From Bacillota bacterium (GTDB taxonomy: Bacteria; Bacillota_A; Clostridia; Christensenellales; Aristaeellaceae), in the NCBI GenBank assembly GCA_023421735.1, contig JAEZSP010000089.1, forward strand, positions 1 to 54,338: a stretch of DNA of 54,338 nt, read 5' to 3'. Each line of letters begins with the position of its first letter. Within the stretch, counting starts at the first letter, position 1. The notes below the pieces were generated by a model. That model was given only the letters and a program-made list of their open reading frames with translations. It did no database searches and had not been told where the DNA came from. Both the position numbers and the translations under genes were made by a program. Positions 24,909-32,809 of the stretch are shown here, piece after piece.

Positions 24909-24937
24909 ATTATATCCGGGCGCCTGTTGTCAAGTCA
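24909..24937 (-). promoter_or_regulatory. Promoter of the speD leader and operon
   Basis: On the minus strand TATAAT (24914-24909) is preceded at 17 bp by TGACTT (24937-24932). A perfect TTGACA overlaps this at 24933-24928 but is only 13 bp from TATAAT (16 bp from an alternative AATATC). Either reading places the start near 24901. Confidence 0.55.
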
Positions 24938-25004
24938 TTTTTTGTGTTTTTGCGCGGTTTCCTGCGCATTTGGTTGGATTTGGATCGAAATGGGCAGTTC
25001 GGAC

Positions 25005-25033
25005 TTTCTTATATGGCCGAAGTATGGTAAAAT
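25005..25033 (+). promoter_or_regulatory. Promoter of the rubredoxin-domain gene
   Basis: The -10 is TAAAAT (25028-25033) with a weak -35 TTTCTT (25005-25010), 17 bp apart. It reads away from the polyamine operon promoter. GGAGGAG precedes the ATG at 25072. Confidence 0.45.
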
Positions 25034-25071
25034 ATATGTAATGGGCATATGCCATCAAAGGAGGAGAGAAG

Positions 25072-25725
25072 ATGAAGGTTGTCTGCACCATTTGTGGCTT
25101 TGTATACGATGAGACGCTCGGCATCCCGGAGGCGGGTATTGCGCCGGGAACGAGGTTCGACGAACTCCCCGATACCTGGGTCTGTCCGGTCTGCGGCGCG
25201 CCGAAGGCGGCGTTCCGACCTGTCGAGGCAGCACCGGAGCCTGTCGCCGCACCTGCGGTTGAACCCGCACATGCCCCGCGCGAGATGTCAAACCTTGAAG
25301 TGAGCGCCGTTTGTTCCAATCTCGCGCGCGGCTGTGAAAAGCAGTACCTCGCCCGGGAGGCAGAACTGTTTCTTCAGCTTGCAAACTATTACGCGGATCG
25401 GGCAGCGCCCGCGCAACAGGGGGATTTTGAGTCCCTCACAACGCTCATCAACAGCGATTTATCCGCCACCTTACCCGCTGCACGCACGGCAAGCGAAGCG
25501 CAGGCGGATCGCGGCGCACTGCGCGCCGTGACGTGGGCAGAGAAGGTGACGACGATCCTCCTTGCGCTCATCGATCGCTTTGCGCGTGAGCCGGAGGTGA
25601 TCAAGCATACGAACGTGTTCGTGTGTGAAATCTGCGGCTTTGTGTACGCAGGATTGAATGCGCCGGAAATCTGTCCGGTCTGTAAGGTGCCGGGTCTCAA
25701 AATCGCAGAGATCGTAAGGAGGTAG
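25072..25725 (+). CDS. Protein with rubredoxin domain and C-terminal rubredoxin-like knuckles
   Basis: This 217-residue cytosolic redox protein starts with a complete rubredoxin domain ([12 protein letters not shown] and [15 protein letters not shown], four Cys for one iron). A Pro/Ala-rich linker and a helical middle region follow (residues 75-185, with [20 protein letters not shown]). It ends in a second two-knuckle site, CEICGFVY and [10 protein letters not shown]. The layout recalls rubrerythrin-type proteins, but the middle lacks a clear diiron ExxH pair. It probably carries electrons in oxygen or peroxide defence. A ferredoxin gene starts 3 bp after its stop. Confidence 0.8.
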   Translation: MKVVCTICGFVYDETLGIPEAGIAPGTRFDELPDTWVCPVCGAPKAAFRPVEAAPEPVAAPAVEPAHAPREMSNLEVSAVCSNLARGCEKQYLAREAELFLQLANYYADRAAPAQQGDFESLTTLINSDLSATLPAARTASEAQADRGALRAVTWAEKVTTILLALIDRFAREPEVIKHTNVFVCEICGFVYAGLNAPEICPVCKVPGLKIAEIVRR

Positions 25726-25728
25726 TCT

Positions 25729-26220
25729 ATGCACGCCGTTCGAAACATCAGACTTTGTACAAAGGATTGTCTGTGCCTCTATGTTTGCCCCACGGGCGCG
25801 ACCGACACCGAGACCGGGCAGATCGACGCGAAAAAATGCATCGGTTGCGGACAGTGCGCGCTCTCCTGCCCCTCGCGCGCCATCTCGATGATGCCGGAAG
25901 AATACCCGCCGCAGCAGCAGAAAAGGGAATCCGTCATTTCGGCGCTTCGCGCCGTGGCCGCATCAAAGGCCGCACAGGAGGCGGTCGCCCGCCGGATCGC
26001 CAGGGAAACGGAAGACTCGATCGCGCGCCAGCTTGCGCAGGCCATCGCGAAGGCGAACCGATACATGGCGGAGGATGCAATGCGCGAGGCGGGGTACATG
26101 CTTCCCCAAAGCGGAAACGTCCGCGCGTTTTTGATCGACATGCTTGAAAACGAGCAGTCGGAGGGCTTCCCCCGCGAAGCCGTTCTGGAACTTTTGCGGA
26201 ACATTCGGCCCAATGACTAG
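25729..26220 (+). CDS. 4Fe-4S ferredoxin-type protein with helical C terminus
   Basis: This 163-residue protein has two cysteine clusters in its first 50 residues. The N-terminal one is LCTKDCLCLYVCPTG, irregular but with the final C-P. The second is the classic KCIGCGQCALSCPSRAI. The rest is an Ala/Arg-rich helical region ending FPREAVLELLRNIRPND, unlike ordinary small ferredoxins. The start codon lies 3 bp after the rubredoxin-domain gene with AGGAGG inside that gene's end, so the two are co-expressed and may exchange electrons. Confidence 0.8.
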   Translation: MHAVRNIRLCTKDCLCLYVCPTGATDTETGQIDAKKCIGCGQCALSCPSRAISMMPEEYPPQQQKRESVISALRAVAASKAAQEAVARRIARETEDSIARQLAQAIAKANRYMAEDAMREAGYMLPQSGNVRAFLIDMLENEQSEGFPREAVLELLRNIRPND

Positions 26221-26251
26221 GACGATGAACGCGGAAAAATTCTGTGAATGG

Positions 26252-26280
26252 GTTTCTTTTTCACACGAATGATGTATAAT
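26252..26280 (+). promoter_or_regulatory. Promoter of the rubredoxin gene
   Basis: The -10 is a perfect TATAAT (26275-26280) with a weak -35 GTTTCT (26252-26257), 17 bp apart. Confidence 0.55.
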
Positions 26281-26342
26281 AATAGCAGACCTTCCCGTAC
26301 GATTTGCGCGCGGGAATATCTGAAAAATTGGAGGATGAATCG

Positions 26343-26501
26343 ATGAAGTACGTTTGCACTGTTTGCGGATACATCTATGACGAAGCCGAAGGCGATCCGG
26401 ACAACGGCGTCGCGCCCGGCACCAAGTGGGAAGACGTTCCCGCCGATTGGGTTTGCCCGCTGTGCGGCGCAGCCAAGGAAGATTTCGAAGCGGAGAGCTA
26501 A
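26343..26501 (+). CDS. Rubredoxin
   Basis: This classic 52-residue rubredoxin starts [20 protein letters not shown] and has the second knuckle [15 protein letters not shown]. Four cysteines bind one iron. It is a one-electron carrier, typically to rubrerythrin, superoxide reductase or flavodiiron oxygen reductases in anaerobes; none of these is in the window. It has its own promoter and terminator, with GGAGG before the ATG. Confidence 0.95.
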   Translation: MKYVCTVCGYIYDEAEGDPDNGVAPGTKWEDVPADWVCPLCGAAKEDFEAES

Positions 26502-26512
26502 TCGGAAAGCGG

Positions 26513-26540
26513 AAAAGGCGCGGGGTGCGCCTTTTTTCTT
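26513..26540 (+). terminator. Intrinsic terminator after rubredoxin
   Basis: AAAAGGCGC (26513-26521) pairs with GCGCCTTTT (26527-26535) around GGGGT; the T-rich run TTTTTTCTTTT follows. Confidence 0.8.
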
Positions 26541-26642
26541 TTGCCCAAAATGGGTACGCACCGCGATTTGATTGGGATTTTACGCCGTCTTTCTTGCCTT
26601 TTCCGCATGCGGCATGATACCGTGTTGCGGAGGTGGTCAGCC

Positions 26643-27980
26643 ATGAAAACAAAGCAAACCGGTCTCGCCTTGCGCGGATTTCTTTTCGCGTGCATCCTGT
26701 GCCTCGTCTTCGCACCCAACATGGCGTGGGCGCAGGAAACGGTGAAAAAGGCAACCGTTTCGGGTCAAATCGTCGATCCGGACGGCGCACCGCTCGTGAG
26801 CCAACTGCTCTTCACATCGCAGGAAACCAGCCTGCGCGTCAATACGGATCCGTTCGGCCGCTTTCAGGTGCGGCTTCCGTTGGGCGAATATGCGGTTGAA
26901 ATCTCCAAAGGATCGCTCTTTGAGCGCAAACAATTGTCACTTTCCATTTCCGACCGCAAGCAGATTTTCCTGGACAACATCGCGCTCTCGCGCCTGTACG
27001 ACACGGATTGGCTGGTCGGGGATCTGCATCAGCACACCATCTACAGCTTCGACGGATCAAACAGTCCTTATGAAGTCTATCTGTCTGACCGCAGTGTCGG
27101 CCTTGATTTTGGGGTCGTCACCGATCACAACGACGTCCGCGCGGACGACGAATTTATCTTTGGGAACGACGGCTTCGTCGGTCTGCCGGGAATCGAAATC
27201 ACAACGGACAGAGGGCATTTCAACGCCATCAACTTCGCGCTTCTCATTGATCCCGACACATCGCACGCAGAAGCGGACATCCGCAGGATCATCGAATGTG
27301 TTCGTCAGGATCCGGATGCCCTCCTCCAGATCAACCATCCCGACCGCAATGAGGGCGGATTCGGATTTAAGGACTGGAGCTTGGCGGATGATTTTGATCT
27401 GATGGAGGTCTGGAATGGAAAGAGCGCACCCCCATACGTGGACGGCAGCCCCAATCGGGCGGCAATGGCACACTGGATCGAAATGATCCAAAACGGCGCT
27501 TATTTACCCGCAACGGGCGGCTCGGATAACCACGACATCTCCGGAAATCTGATGTTTATGCGCGATGTCGCACAAACCGACGCCGAACGGTTTTTCAATC
27601 AATCCATGTTCAGCGGCGCACCGCGCACCTATGTCCGCGCGCAGACCCGCACACCTGCGGGCATTCTCGCCGCACTCAAACGCGGCAACAGCTTTGTGAC
27701 CAATAATCCACTCGCGTTTTTGACGGTCGGCGGCGCGATTCCCGGTGAAACGGTGCAGCCGGGCACCCAGACGGCCTCGATTCGCCTCGAGTCGAATCGT
27801 CCCCTGACGGCATACCGCCTGCGCGTCAATGGCGCGGATGCTCCATGGATCGAGGTGTCGGGCTTTGTGGCGGAGGCCGCATATCCATTGCATTTGGACG
27901 ACGGCGACTTCGTTTTTCTGGAGGTTTGCGGTGCTCAGGGTGATTACGCATTCACAAATCCCGTGTTCGCGGCAGAATAA
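26643..27980 (+). CDS. Secreted PHP-domain metallohydrolase (CehA/McbA-like)
   Basis: This exported protein of 445 residues has a signal peptide (residues 1-30, ending CLVFAPNMAWA). A carboxypeptidase-regulatory-like beta domain follows (about 36-112, VSGQIVDPDGAPLVSQLLF). The PHP phosphoesterase domain then starts at WLVGDLHQHTIYSFDGSN (His129, His131). Other metal ligands lie in FGVVTDHNDVRA, LPGIEITTDRGHFNAI, LLQINHPDR and PATGGSDNHDISG. The C terminus is another beta domain. It probably hydrolyses a phosphoester outside the cell; the substrate is unknown. The start follows GGAGGTGG. Confidence 0.8.
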   Translation: MKTKQTGLALRGFLFACILCLVFAPNMAWAQETVKKATVSGQIVDPDGAPLVSQLLFTSQETSLRVNTDPFGRFQVRLPLGEYAVEISKGSLFERKQLSLSISDRKQIFLDNIALSRLYDTDWLVGDLHQHTIYSFDGSNSPYEVYLSDRSVGLDFGVVTDHNDVRADDEFIFGNDGFVGLPGIEITTDRGHFNAINFALLIDPDTSHAEADIRRIIECVRQDPDALLQINHPDRNEGGFGFKDWSLADDFDLMEVWNGKSAPPYVDGSPNRAAMAHWIEMIQNGAYLPATGGSDNHDISGNLMFMRDVAQTDAERFFNQSMFSGAPRTYVRAQTRTPAGILAALKRGNSFVTNNPLAFLTVGGAIPGETVQPGTQTASIRLESNRPLTAYRLRVNGADAPWIEVSGFVAEAAYPLHLDDGDFVFLEVCGAQGDYAFTNPVFAAE

Positions 27981-28032
27981 ACGCCTTCAACGCATCTCGC
28001 ATGCGATGAAAAAAAGACAACGGAGGAAAAAC

Positions 28033-28494
28033 ATGAACAGGAAACTGCTTGCCCTGGCATTGGCCGTGCTGCTGCTTTTCGCGGCGTCCGGCATCGCGGA
28101 AGGCGCACAGGAAGACGCGCCTGCCCTCGTCGGCGTGTACAACGCGACCGAGACGCCCACCGTACGCGTGCATCTTCGGGTTTTGACCGCCGAGGGTGAA
28201 ACATTACTGGACGGCATGGTCGCCGTGGTCGCGCAAGCACCCACGGCATACATGGCGCTGCGCGCCGGATTGGACGAAGCCGGCATCCCCATCGAACTCA
28301 TCGACGAAGCAACGCCCGAAAACATGTTCATCAACAGCATCGCCGATCTTGCGAGTGAAAACCCCTATTTCTGGATGTACTTCATCAATGGAGAAATGGC
28401 GCAGCTGGGCATCGGCACGCAGGAGATCGCGGAGGGAGACCTTCTGGAATTGATCTACGAAGACTACAATCTGGGCTACGTCGAAATTCCGTAA
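28033..28494 (+). CDS. Secreted DUF4430-like protein
   Basis: This 153-residue exported protein has a signal peptide (MNRKLLALALAVLLLFAASG, residues 1-22). It has one domain resembling DUF4430, the transcobalamin C-terminal-like fold: an early segment VRVHLRVLTAEGETLLDGM and a later NPYFWMYFINGEMAQLGIG and EGDLLELIYED. Such domains are found in surface proteins of Bacillota and may bind cobalamin-like or other ligands. It lies 52 bp after the PHP gene and probably shares its transcript; a bidirectional terminator follows. Confidence 0.75.
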   Translation: MNRKLLALALAVLLLFAASGIAEGAQEDAPALVGVYNATETPTVRVHLRVLTAEGETLLDGMVAVVAQAPTAYMALRAGLDEAGIPIELIDEATPENMFINSIADLASENPYFWMYFINGEMAQLGIGTQEIAEGDLLELIYEDYNLGYVEIP

Positions 28495-28508
28495 CCGCAC
28501 AAAAAACG

Positions 28509-28546
28509 CCGCCGACGCGAAAATGCATCGCGTCGGCGGTTTTTTT
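28509..28546. terminator. Bidirectional intrinsic terminator
   Basis: CCGCCGACGCG (28509-28519) and CGCGTCGGCGG (28529-28539) form a perfect 11-bp stem. TTTTTTT follows on the plus strand and CGTTTTTT on the minus strand. It ends both the DUF4430-like gene and the convergent secretion operon. Confidence 0.85.
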
Positions 28547-30014
28547 ATGACCTGTTCCCGCGTCCCAATCGATCGAAGAACTTGCGAATCTGGCCCGAAT
28601 AGAAGATGAGGATGGTCGGCACGATCAAAAACAGCATGCGTCCGACGACGGTGTTGGCAAACAGCACCACCGCGCCGAAGTTGCGATTGACGCCCACGAG
28701 CCGCCCGTAAACGGCATCCTTGGTCGTCTCGGTTTTCATCACGTCCGGAATGGCGTCCGCAGGGTAGTTATCGATGTCGAGGCCCAGCACGGTTTCCCCC
28801 GTCTCGCCATTGAGGGTCATCGAGTTCACGCGGCGCACCTGCACCGTTCCCGTGGGGTCCTTATAGAGGACGATGTCGCCCTCATTCACCTGCACATACT
28901 GGTCGATCTTCTCAAAAAAGGCGATGTCGTTATACTTGATGGTGGGCTCCATGGTCGAGGACTGGAAAATATAGGGGATAAAGCCCATGACGGACGTTTC
29001 GCGCTCCGGTGATGCATAATTGAACGCAAGGATCATGCCGTTGACGAGCAGCATGAAAAGGACGAGCGCCATCAGCGCAGATGTTACGATCACAGACAGT
29101 GCGGAAGAGCGCCTTGAAGGGATATACGCCTTCTCGAGCAGTTTCGCCGCCTTCAGAACCTGACGGTTCTTGGAGTCCGTCATGACCACAATGCGCCCAT
29201 TCTCGCCCCACTTTTCATCGATCTGCGGCACGGCGCGCACCAGAGGCGCATTGAACAGCCGCGCGACGCGCGTCGCACGCCAGAGGCTGAACGCGACGCA
29301 GAAAACGAGAATCGCGGTCAGTGCGATCAAATACCGATGCCCACCGGCGTTCAAAAAGAGATTCGCTACGGTACGCATGGCCTCACGGTCACTGATGATG
29401 GCGAAATACCCTGTCGGCCATTGGAGGACCGCGAGTACCAGAAACGCGAGCCCCAGGATATAGCGCGCGTTATAGAGGTCGCGCACGGCAAGCGATATGG
29501 TCATGACCAGCGTTAAAAGCGCCGTGATGTTGATGATCCCCACGACAAACTGGCTGATCAGATAGCCAGGGATAAACGGTGCCTTCAAAAACGAAGTGAG
29601 CGCGAGCGTAACCGCAAAGCCCACCGTGAACACAAACAGCGCATGGAGCAGCTGCGCGACAAACTTTGCAAGCACCATCGGGAACACGGCACATCCCAGG
29701 TGCACCAGCGTGTACCAGCGGTTGTCGTATACCTCCGCATAGGAGATATCATGAAGCTTGACGATGAAGTAGGCGGACATGGCGACATACGACACGCAAA
29801 GATAGAGGAAGGTCGTCGAAAAATAGCTCATCTGCATGAAGTAGGGCGTGCTGTCCGATAAGACCGACTGTTTGAGCGTTTGGAGCACAAAAAATACCGC
29901 GAAGGAGAGCATACCCTGAAATACGCCCAGCGCGAGCGCGGTCTTCAGGCTCGAGGGGTTCTCGTAATATGCATAGCTCCATTCTTTTTTCAGAAGGCCT
30001 GTTTTGTAAATCAT
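28545..30014 (-). CDS. Permease-like protein fused to a degenerate signal-peptidase domain
   Basis: This 489-residue membrane protein has an N-terminal part (residues 1-250) with about seven or eight hydrophobic helices, arranged like an ABC-2-type permease. A cytoplasmic stretch follows (255-300), then a helix at 305-332 and a SipW/S26-type signal-peptidase domain (340-445), then a last helix at 448-472. In that domain the catalytic S-M of family members reads QSSTMEPTIKYND, so Thr354 replaces the Ser. The catalytic His of the box equivalent to THRI in the neighbouring SipW is Arg394 (VQVRRV). It is therefore probably not a peptidase and may bind signal peptides or TasA-like substrates. ATGA overlap couples it to the pseudo-ATPase gene. 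Confidence 0.75.
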   Translation of the reverse strand: MIYKTGLLKKEWSYAYYENPSSLKTALALGVFQGMLSFAVFFVLQTLKQSVLSDSTPYFMQMSYFSTTFLYLCVSYVAMSAYFIVKLHDISYAEVYDNRWYTLVHLGCAVFPMVLAKFVAQLLHALFVFTVGFAVTLALTSFLKAPFIPGYLISQFVVGIINITALLTLVMTISLAVRDLYNARYILGLAFLVLAVLQWPTGYFAIISDREAMRTVANLFLNAGGHRYLIALTAILVFCVAFSLWRATRVARLFNAPLVRAVPQIDEKWGENGRIVVMTDSKNRQVLKAAKLLEKAYIPSRRSSALSVIVTSALMALVLFMLLVNGMILAFNYASPERETSVMGFIPYIFQSSTMEPTIKYNDIAFFEKIDQYVQVNEGDIVLYKDPTGTVQVRRVNSMTLNGETGETVLGLDIDNYPADAIPDVMKTETTKDAVYGRLVGVNRNFGAVVLFANTVVGRMLFLIVPTILIFYSGQIRKFFDRLGRGNRS

Positions 30015-31006
30015 ATTCTCGCCTCCTTTCCGGCAGCCTTCATCGCCTCAAAAAGAGATGGCGTACTCAACCGATAGTCCAAAACGTCGATCCCCGCCTG
30101 CTCGAGCACCGCGAATACCGCGGAGATCTCCGGGGCATCCGCCTTCTCGCCGTACACGCCGATGCGCGCATCGCCCTGTGCGCGCATCGCAGGAAACGCG
30201 GCCTCGATCGCCGCACAGGTTGCCGTCGCGTCGCGCGTTTCGAGGGTAAAAAGCCGCTTGTCCAGCGTCTCATAGAGTTCTGAAAGTGCGCCCGTGTGCT
30301 CCTTTCGCACCTTGCCCTCGACCAAAAGCGCAGCGTGCGTCGCGCATCGGTCCGCAAACGCGGGATCCGTGGTTGAAAAGACGATCGTCTTGCCCAACTC
30401 ATCCGTGAGCTTTTGGAATAGCAAGGCATATGCGTCCATGAGCTGATCCGGCATGTCGATATGCGAAAGATCAATCAAAAGGAGCGGCGCGTCGATGTCG
30501 AGGGCAAGCAATATGTGCATTAAAACGCGCTCGGCGGACGTCATATTGCGCACATAGGTGAAGCACAGCCGATCGAGACCGAACGCCATCAGCCGATCCA
30601 GCCAGAGAATCTGGCGGTCGACGGCGTTTTTATGAACGCGGCGCGATGCAAACATCAGGTACGAAATGCCCTGCATGTGCGGATAGATGCGTTTCTGCTG
30701 ATTGACATAGAAGACCTGCTGGAGAATTCGCTGCTTCTCGCGCATCATGCCCAGCCCAACCAGTGAACATTGGCCGGATTCGTAAGGCTTGATGTTGCCG
30801 ATGATCTCCGTCAGCAGTTTCAGGTCGAATTCTTCTTCCCCCACCAGCGCAAAACGTTGTCCCCCCGCAACGGTAAAGGTGATGCCGTCGAGCACGCGGC
30901 GCGCAACCGTGCCCTCGGCGTTTGCATAGCACTCCATGCTTGTAATCTGTGAAAGACTCACGATTCGGGACGGATTGATGATAAAGCCGCGCGGCAGTCT
31001 CTGCAT
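30011..31006 (-). CDS. ABC ATPase-like protein with lost nucleotide-binding motifs
   Basis: This 331-residue protein follows the order of an ABC ATPase domain, but each motif is degenerate. The Walker A region is FALVGEEEFDLKLLTEIIG (residues 52-70), without GK-T/S. The signature is RNMTSAERVLMHILLALD instead of LSGGQ. Walker B is PLLLIDLSHIDMPD, with Leu180 in place of the catalytic Glu. The switch His is missing in IVFSTTDPAF. The fold seems kept, ATP hydrolysis does not. It probably forms a structural partner of the permease/peptidase-like fusion encoded next (ATGA overlap). It starts one base after the SipW stop. Confidence 0.75.
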   Translation of the reverse strand: MQRLPRGFIINPSRIVSLSQITSMECYANAEGTVARRVLDGITFTVAGGQRFALVGEEEFDLKLLTEIIGNIKPYESGQCSLVGLGMMREKQRILQQVFYVNQQKRIYPHMQGISYLMFASRRVHKNAVDRQILWLDRLMAFGLDRLCFTYVRNMTSAERVLMHILLALDIDAPLLLIDLSHIDMPDQLMDAYALLFQKLTDELGKTIVFSTTDPAFADRCATHAALLVEGKVRKEHTGALSELYETLDKRLFTLETRDATATCAAIEAAFPAMRAQGDARIGVYGEKADAPEISAVFAVLEQAGIDVLDYRLSTPSLFEAMKAAGKEARI

Positions 31007-31007
31007 A

Positions 31008-31595
31008 TCAATCGCCTCCCCAAATGCTCGGCAAGGTGACCTTGAACAGGAACGTTCCGATCACGCGATCCGGCGTGAGATATTCGTCGTCGGGCGCATT
31101 TTCCGGGTTATCGCCCTTGGTTTGGTATTCGACCGAGCCGTCCTCCGCGGTCAGTACGTCGATGATCCTGTGGGTCACGACCATGCCGTCCGAGCGGCGG
31201 AACGTCGTGATTGTCCCGGCCGGAATCTCCGACGGATGATCCGCCTGGCGCACGACGACAAAGCTGCCGATTGGCAACGTCGGCACCATCGAGCCCGTCT
31301 GGACGCGAAAGATGCTGAAGCCAAACACGACGGGAATATCGCCCTCGCGCTTGGACTGAAATGCGGTGAACATGATAGCGATCAGGCCCGCCACAACGAC
31401 CCAGAAGACAACGCCAAACCCGATATGGGCGAGTTTTTGCATGGGCGTGCGCGCTTTTTTTGCTTCACGCGCGCGCAGACGAAAGGCGTGCGGATTCCGG
31501 TAGGCGAGCGTTTCCTCCCGCAATGCGAGAAGGCGCTCCCGCTCTAGCCCAGGCTCGCTTTCCATAAGCCACGCATGCTGTCCCTTCTTTGCCAT
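31008..31595 (-). CDS. SipW-type signal peptidase I
   Basis: This 195-residue membrane signal peptidase is of the archaeal/ER-like class used for TasA-type proteins. A charged N-terminal region (1-55) and a helix (57-78) precede the catalytic box IFRVQTGSMVPTLPIGSFVV with Ser102. His142 (VVTHRIIDV) replaces the Lys of ordinary SipS enzymes, and Asp162 in KGDNPENAPDD completes the triad. The helix at the C-terminal side of SipW is short or absent here. It very likely processes the three exported proteins encoded upstream. It has its own probable promoter at 31627-31655 and an AAGGGG site. Confidence 0.88.
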   Translation of the reverse strand: MAKKGQHAWLMESEPGLERERLLALREETLAYRNPHAFRLRAREAKKARTPMQKLAHIGFGVVFWVVVAGLIAIMFTAFQSKREGDIPVVFGFSIFRVQTGSMVPTLPIGSFVVVRQADHPSEIPAGTITTFRRSDGMVVTHRIIDVLTAEDGSVEYQTKGDNPENAPDDEYLTPDRVIGTFLFKVTLPSIWGGD

Positions 31596-31626
31596 ATATT
31601 GAACCCCTTTTCATTTGCATGGTATC

Positions 31627-31655
31627 ATTAAAGCATTTTTCGATTGGCGACGCAA
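31627..31655 (-). promoter_or_regulatory. Probable internal promoter for the SipW gene
   Basis: On the minus strand the -35 is TTGCGT (31655-31650) and the -10 is TTTAAT (31632-31627), 17 bp apart. It would let the peptidase module be made independently of the riboswitch-controlled part. Confidence 0.45.
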
Positions 31656-31673
31656 GCGGGGTCTCATAGCAAC

Positions 31674-31701
31674 GCGGCGCATGCGAGGAAGCACGCGCCG
31701 C
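31674..31701 (-). repeat. Stable intercistronic hairpin
   Basis: Read on the minus strand, GCGGCGCGTGC (31701-31691) pairs with GCATGCGCCGC (31684-31674) through 11 bp with one G-T pair and a 6-nt loop. There is no T-run. It lies between the Pro-rich protein gene and SipW and may stabilise or partly terminate the upstream mRNA. Confidence 0.55.
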
Positions 31702-31735
31702 ATGTTTGCGATTGAATTCGACTTGCAAAAGGCAA

Positions 31736-32809
31736 TCAGTTTGTCGCAGTTGTGCCCGGTACTCCAGACGCGCGCGCAGTATCCGGCGCCGTTGTGTCGG
31801 CTTCGGACGGCTCTTGCGTGGAAAGATCCGTTTCTGGCGGTGTAGAGATCGCGGCGCTCAGAGATGCGTTCGCTGCATCGGCCGAATTCTCAGCACTCGG
31901 CGTGGGTGTCACGGTCGGCGTGGGCGTCGCGGTCGGCGTGGGCGTCGCGGTCGGCGTGGGCGTGGCGCTTAGCCCTGTATCTGCGCTCTTAAGCGTCTTC
32001 TGCACTGCGGCCTGCGTGGGTACAGGCGTTGCATTTGCGTCGATCAACCGCTGACGCAGGCTATCCACAAGCGCCCATGCGTCCGCCGCGGCCTGCTTTG
32101 CGGTCGCGAGAAGCCGCTCGGATTCGGCGACAGTCGCATCGTGCGCATCCGCCTGCGCCTTGGCCTGGAGCGCAAAATCCTTGAGTTTTTCACGATGCCC
32201 GGTCGCGCCGCCCGTATGCTGGCACATGTCATACTCGTACTCGGCAGTCTGATTGCCATTGACATACTGATTGGTCTGCCATATATCCATCGCGCCGGAA
32301 TATTGCGAAATCTTCGCATTGCTATTCACGGAGATCGTGTGCAGCGCACTCATCTGCGTACCCGCATCGCTTATCCAGCCTCGCTGCTCTTCATTTTGCG
32401 CAAGCGACCAGAGTGTGTTCAGCTCTGCCCACGCGCCATTTGTACTGTTATTCCCGTTCTCGTAAGCATCCGCGTCCGTATCCAATTCCACCATGTATGC
32501 ATCATCATAAGTGCTTCGTGCCAACGCATCCCGCGCGACCGCAATCCAATCGCCACAGTTGTAATCAGAAGTCGGCTTGGGCGACGGCGAGACGCTCACC
32601 GTCGGACTCGGGGTCGGGCTCGGACTTGGCGTTGGGCTTGGTGTCGGGCTCGGCGTCAGGCTTGGACTTGGCGTTGGGCTGGGCGTTGGAATCGAAAGAT
32701 AGATGTTCCCCGTGAGTGTGACCGATGTGTGATACGCCGCAACGGCGACCGCCGCAATCAGGGCGCTCGCAACAAGAGCGATGGCAATCATCATTTTCTT
32801 CATCGTCAC
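31736..32809 (-). CDS. Secreted Pro/Thr/Ser-rich protein with SipW-type signal
   Basis: This is a 357-residue exported protein. The N terminus MTMKKMMIAIALVASALIAA leads into VAAYHTSVTLTGN, like SipW-processed TasA-type leaders. Residues 41-80 are an extended Pro-Ser/Thr spacer (TPSPTPSPSLTPSPTPSP and similar). A folded helical domain follows (about 85-265) with two cysteines (YNCGDWIAVARDAL and YDMCQHTGG). A second spacer of TPTPTA repeats and a low-complexity tail end the protein, with no LPxTG sortase site. It may be an accessory or tip subunit of the surface fibre. Its ATG overlaps the second TasA-like gene. Confidence 0.75.
   Translation of the reverse strand: MTMKKMMIAIALVASALIAAVAVAAYHTSVTLTGNIYLSIPTPSPTPSPSLTPSPTPSPTPSPSPTPSPTVSVSPSPKPTSDYNCGDWIAVARDALARSTYDDAYMVELDTDADAYENGNNSTNGAWAELNTLWSLAQNEEQRGWISDAGTQMSALHTISVNSNAKISQYSGAMDIWQTNQYVNGNQTAEYEYDMCQHTGGATGHREKLKDFALQAKAQADAHDATVAESERLLATAKQAAADAWALVDSLRQRLIDANATPVPTQAAVQKTLKSADTGLSATPTPTATPTPTATPTPTVTPTPSAENSADAANASLSAAISTPPETDLSTQEPSEADTTAPDTARASGVPGTTATN

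Noticed and set aside
31736..32809. Sortase-anchored surface protein
   Set aside because: No LPxTG-like motif, membrane helix or positive tail at the C terminus; the signal fits SipW-type processing instead.
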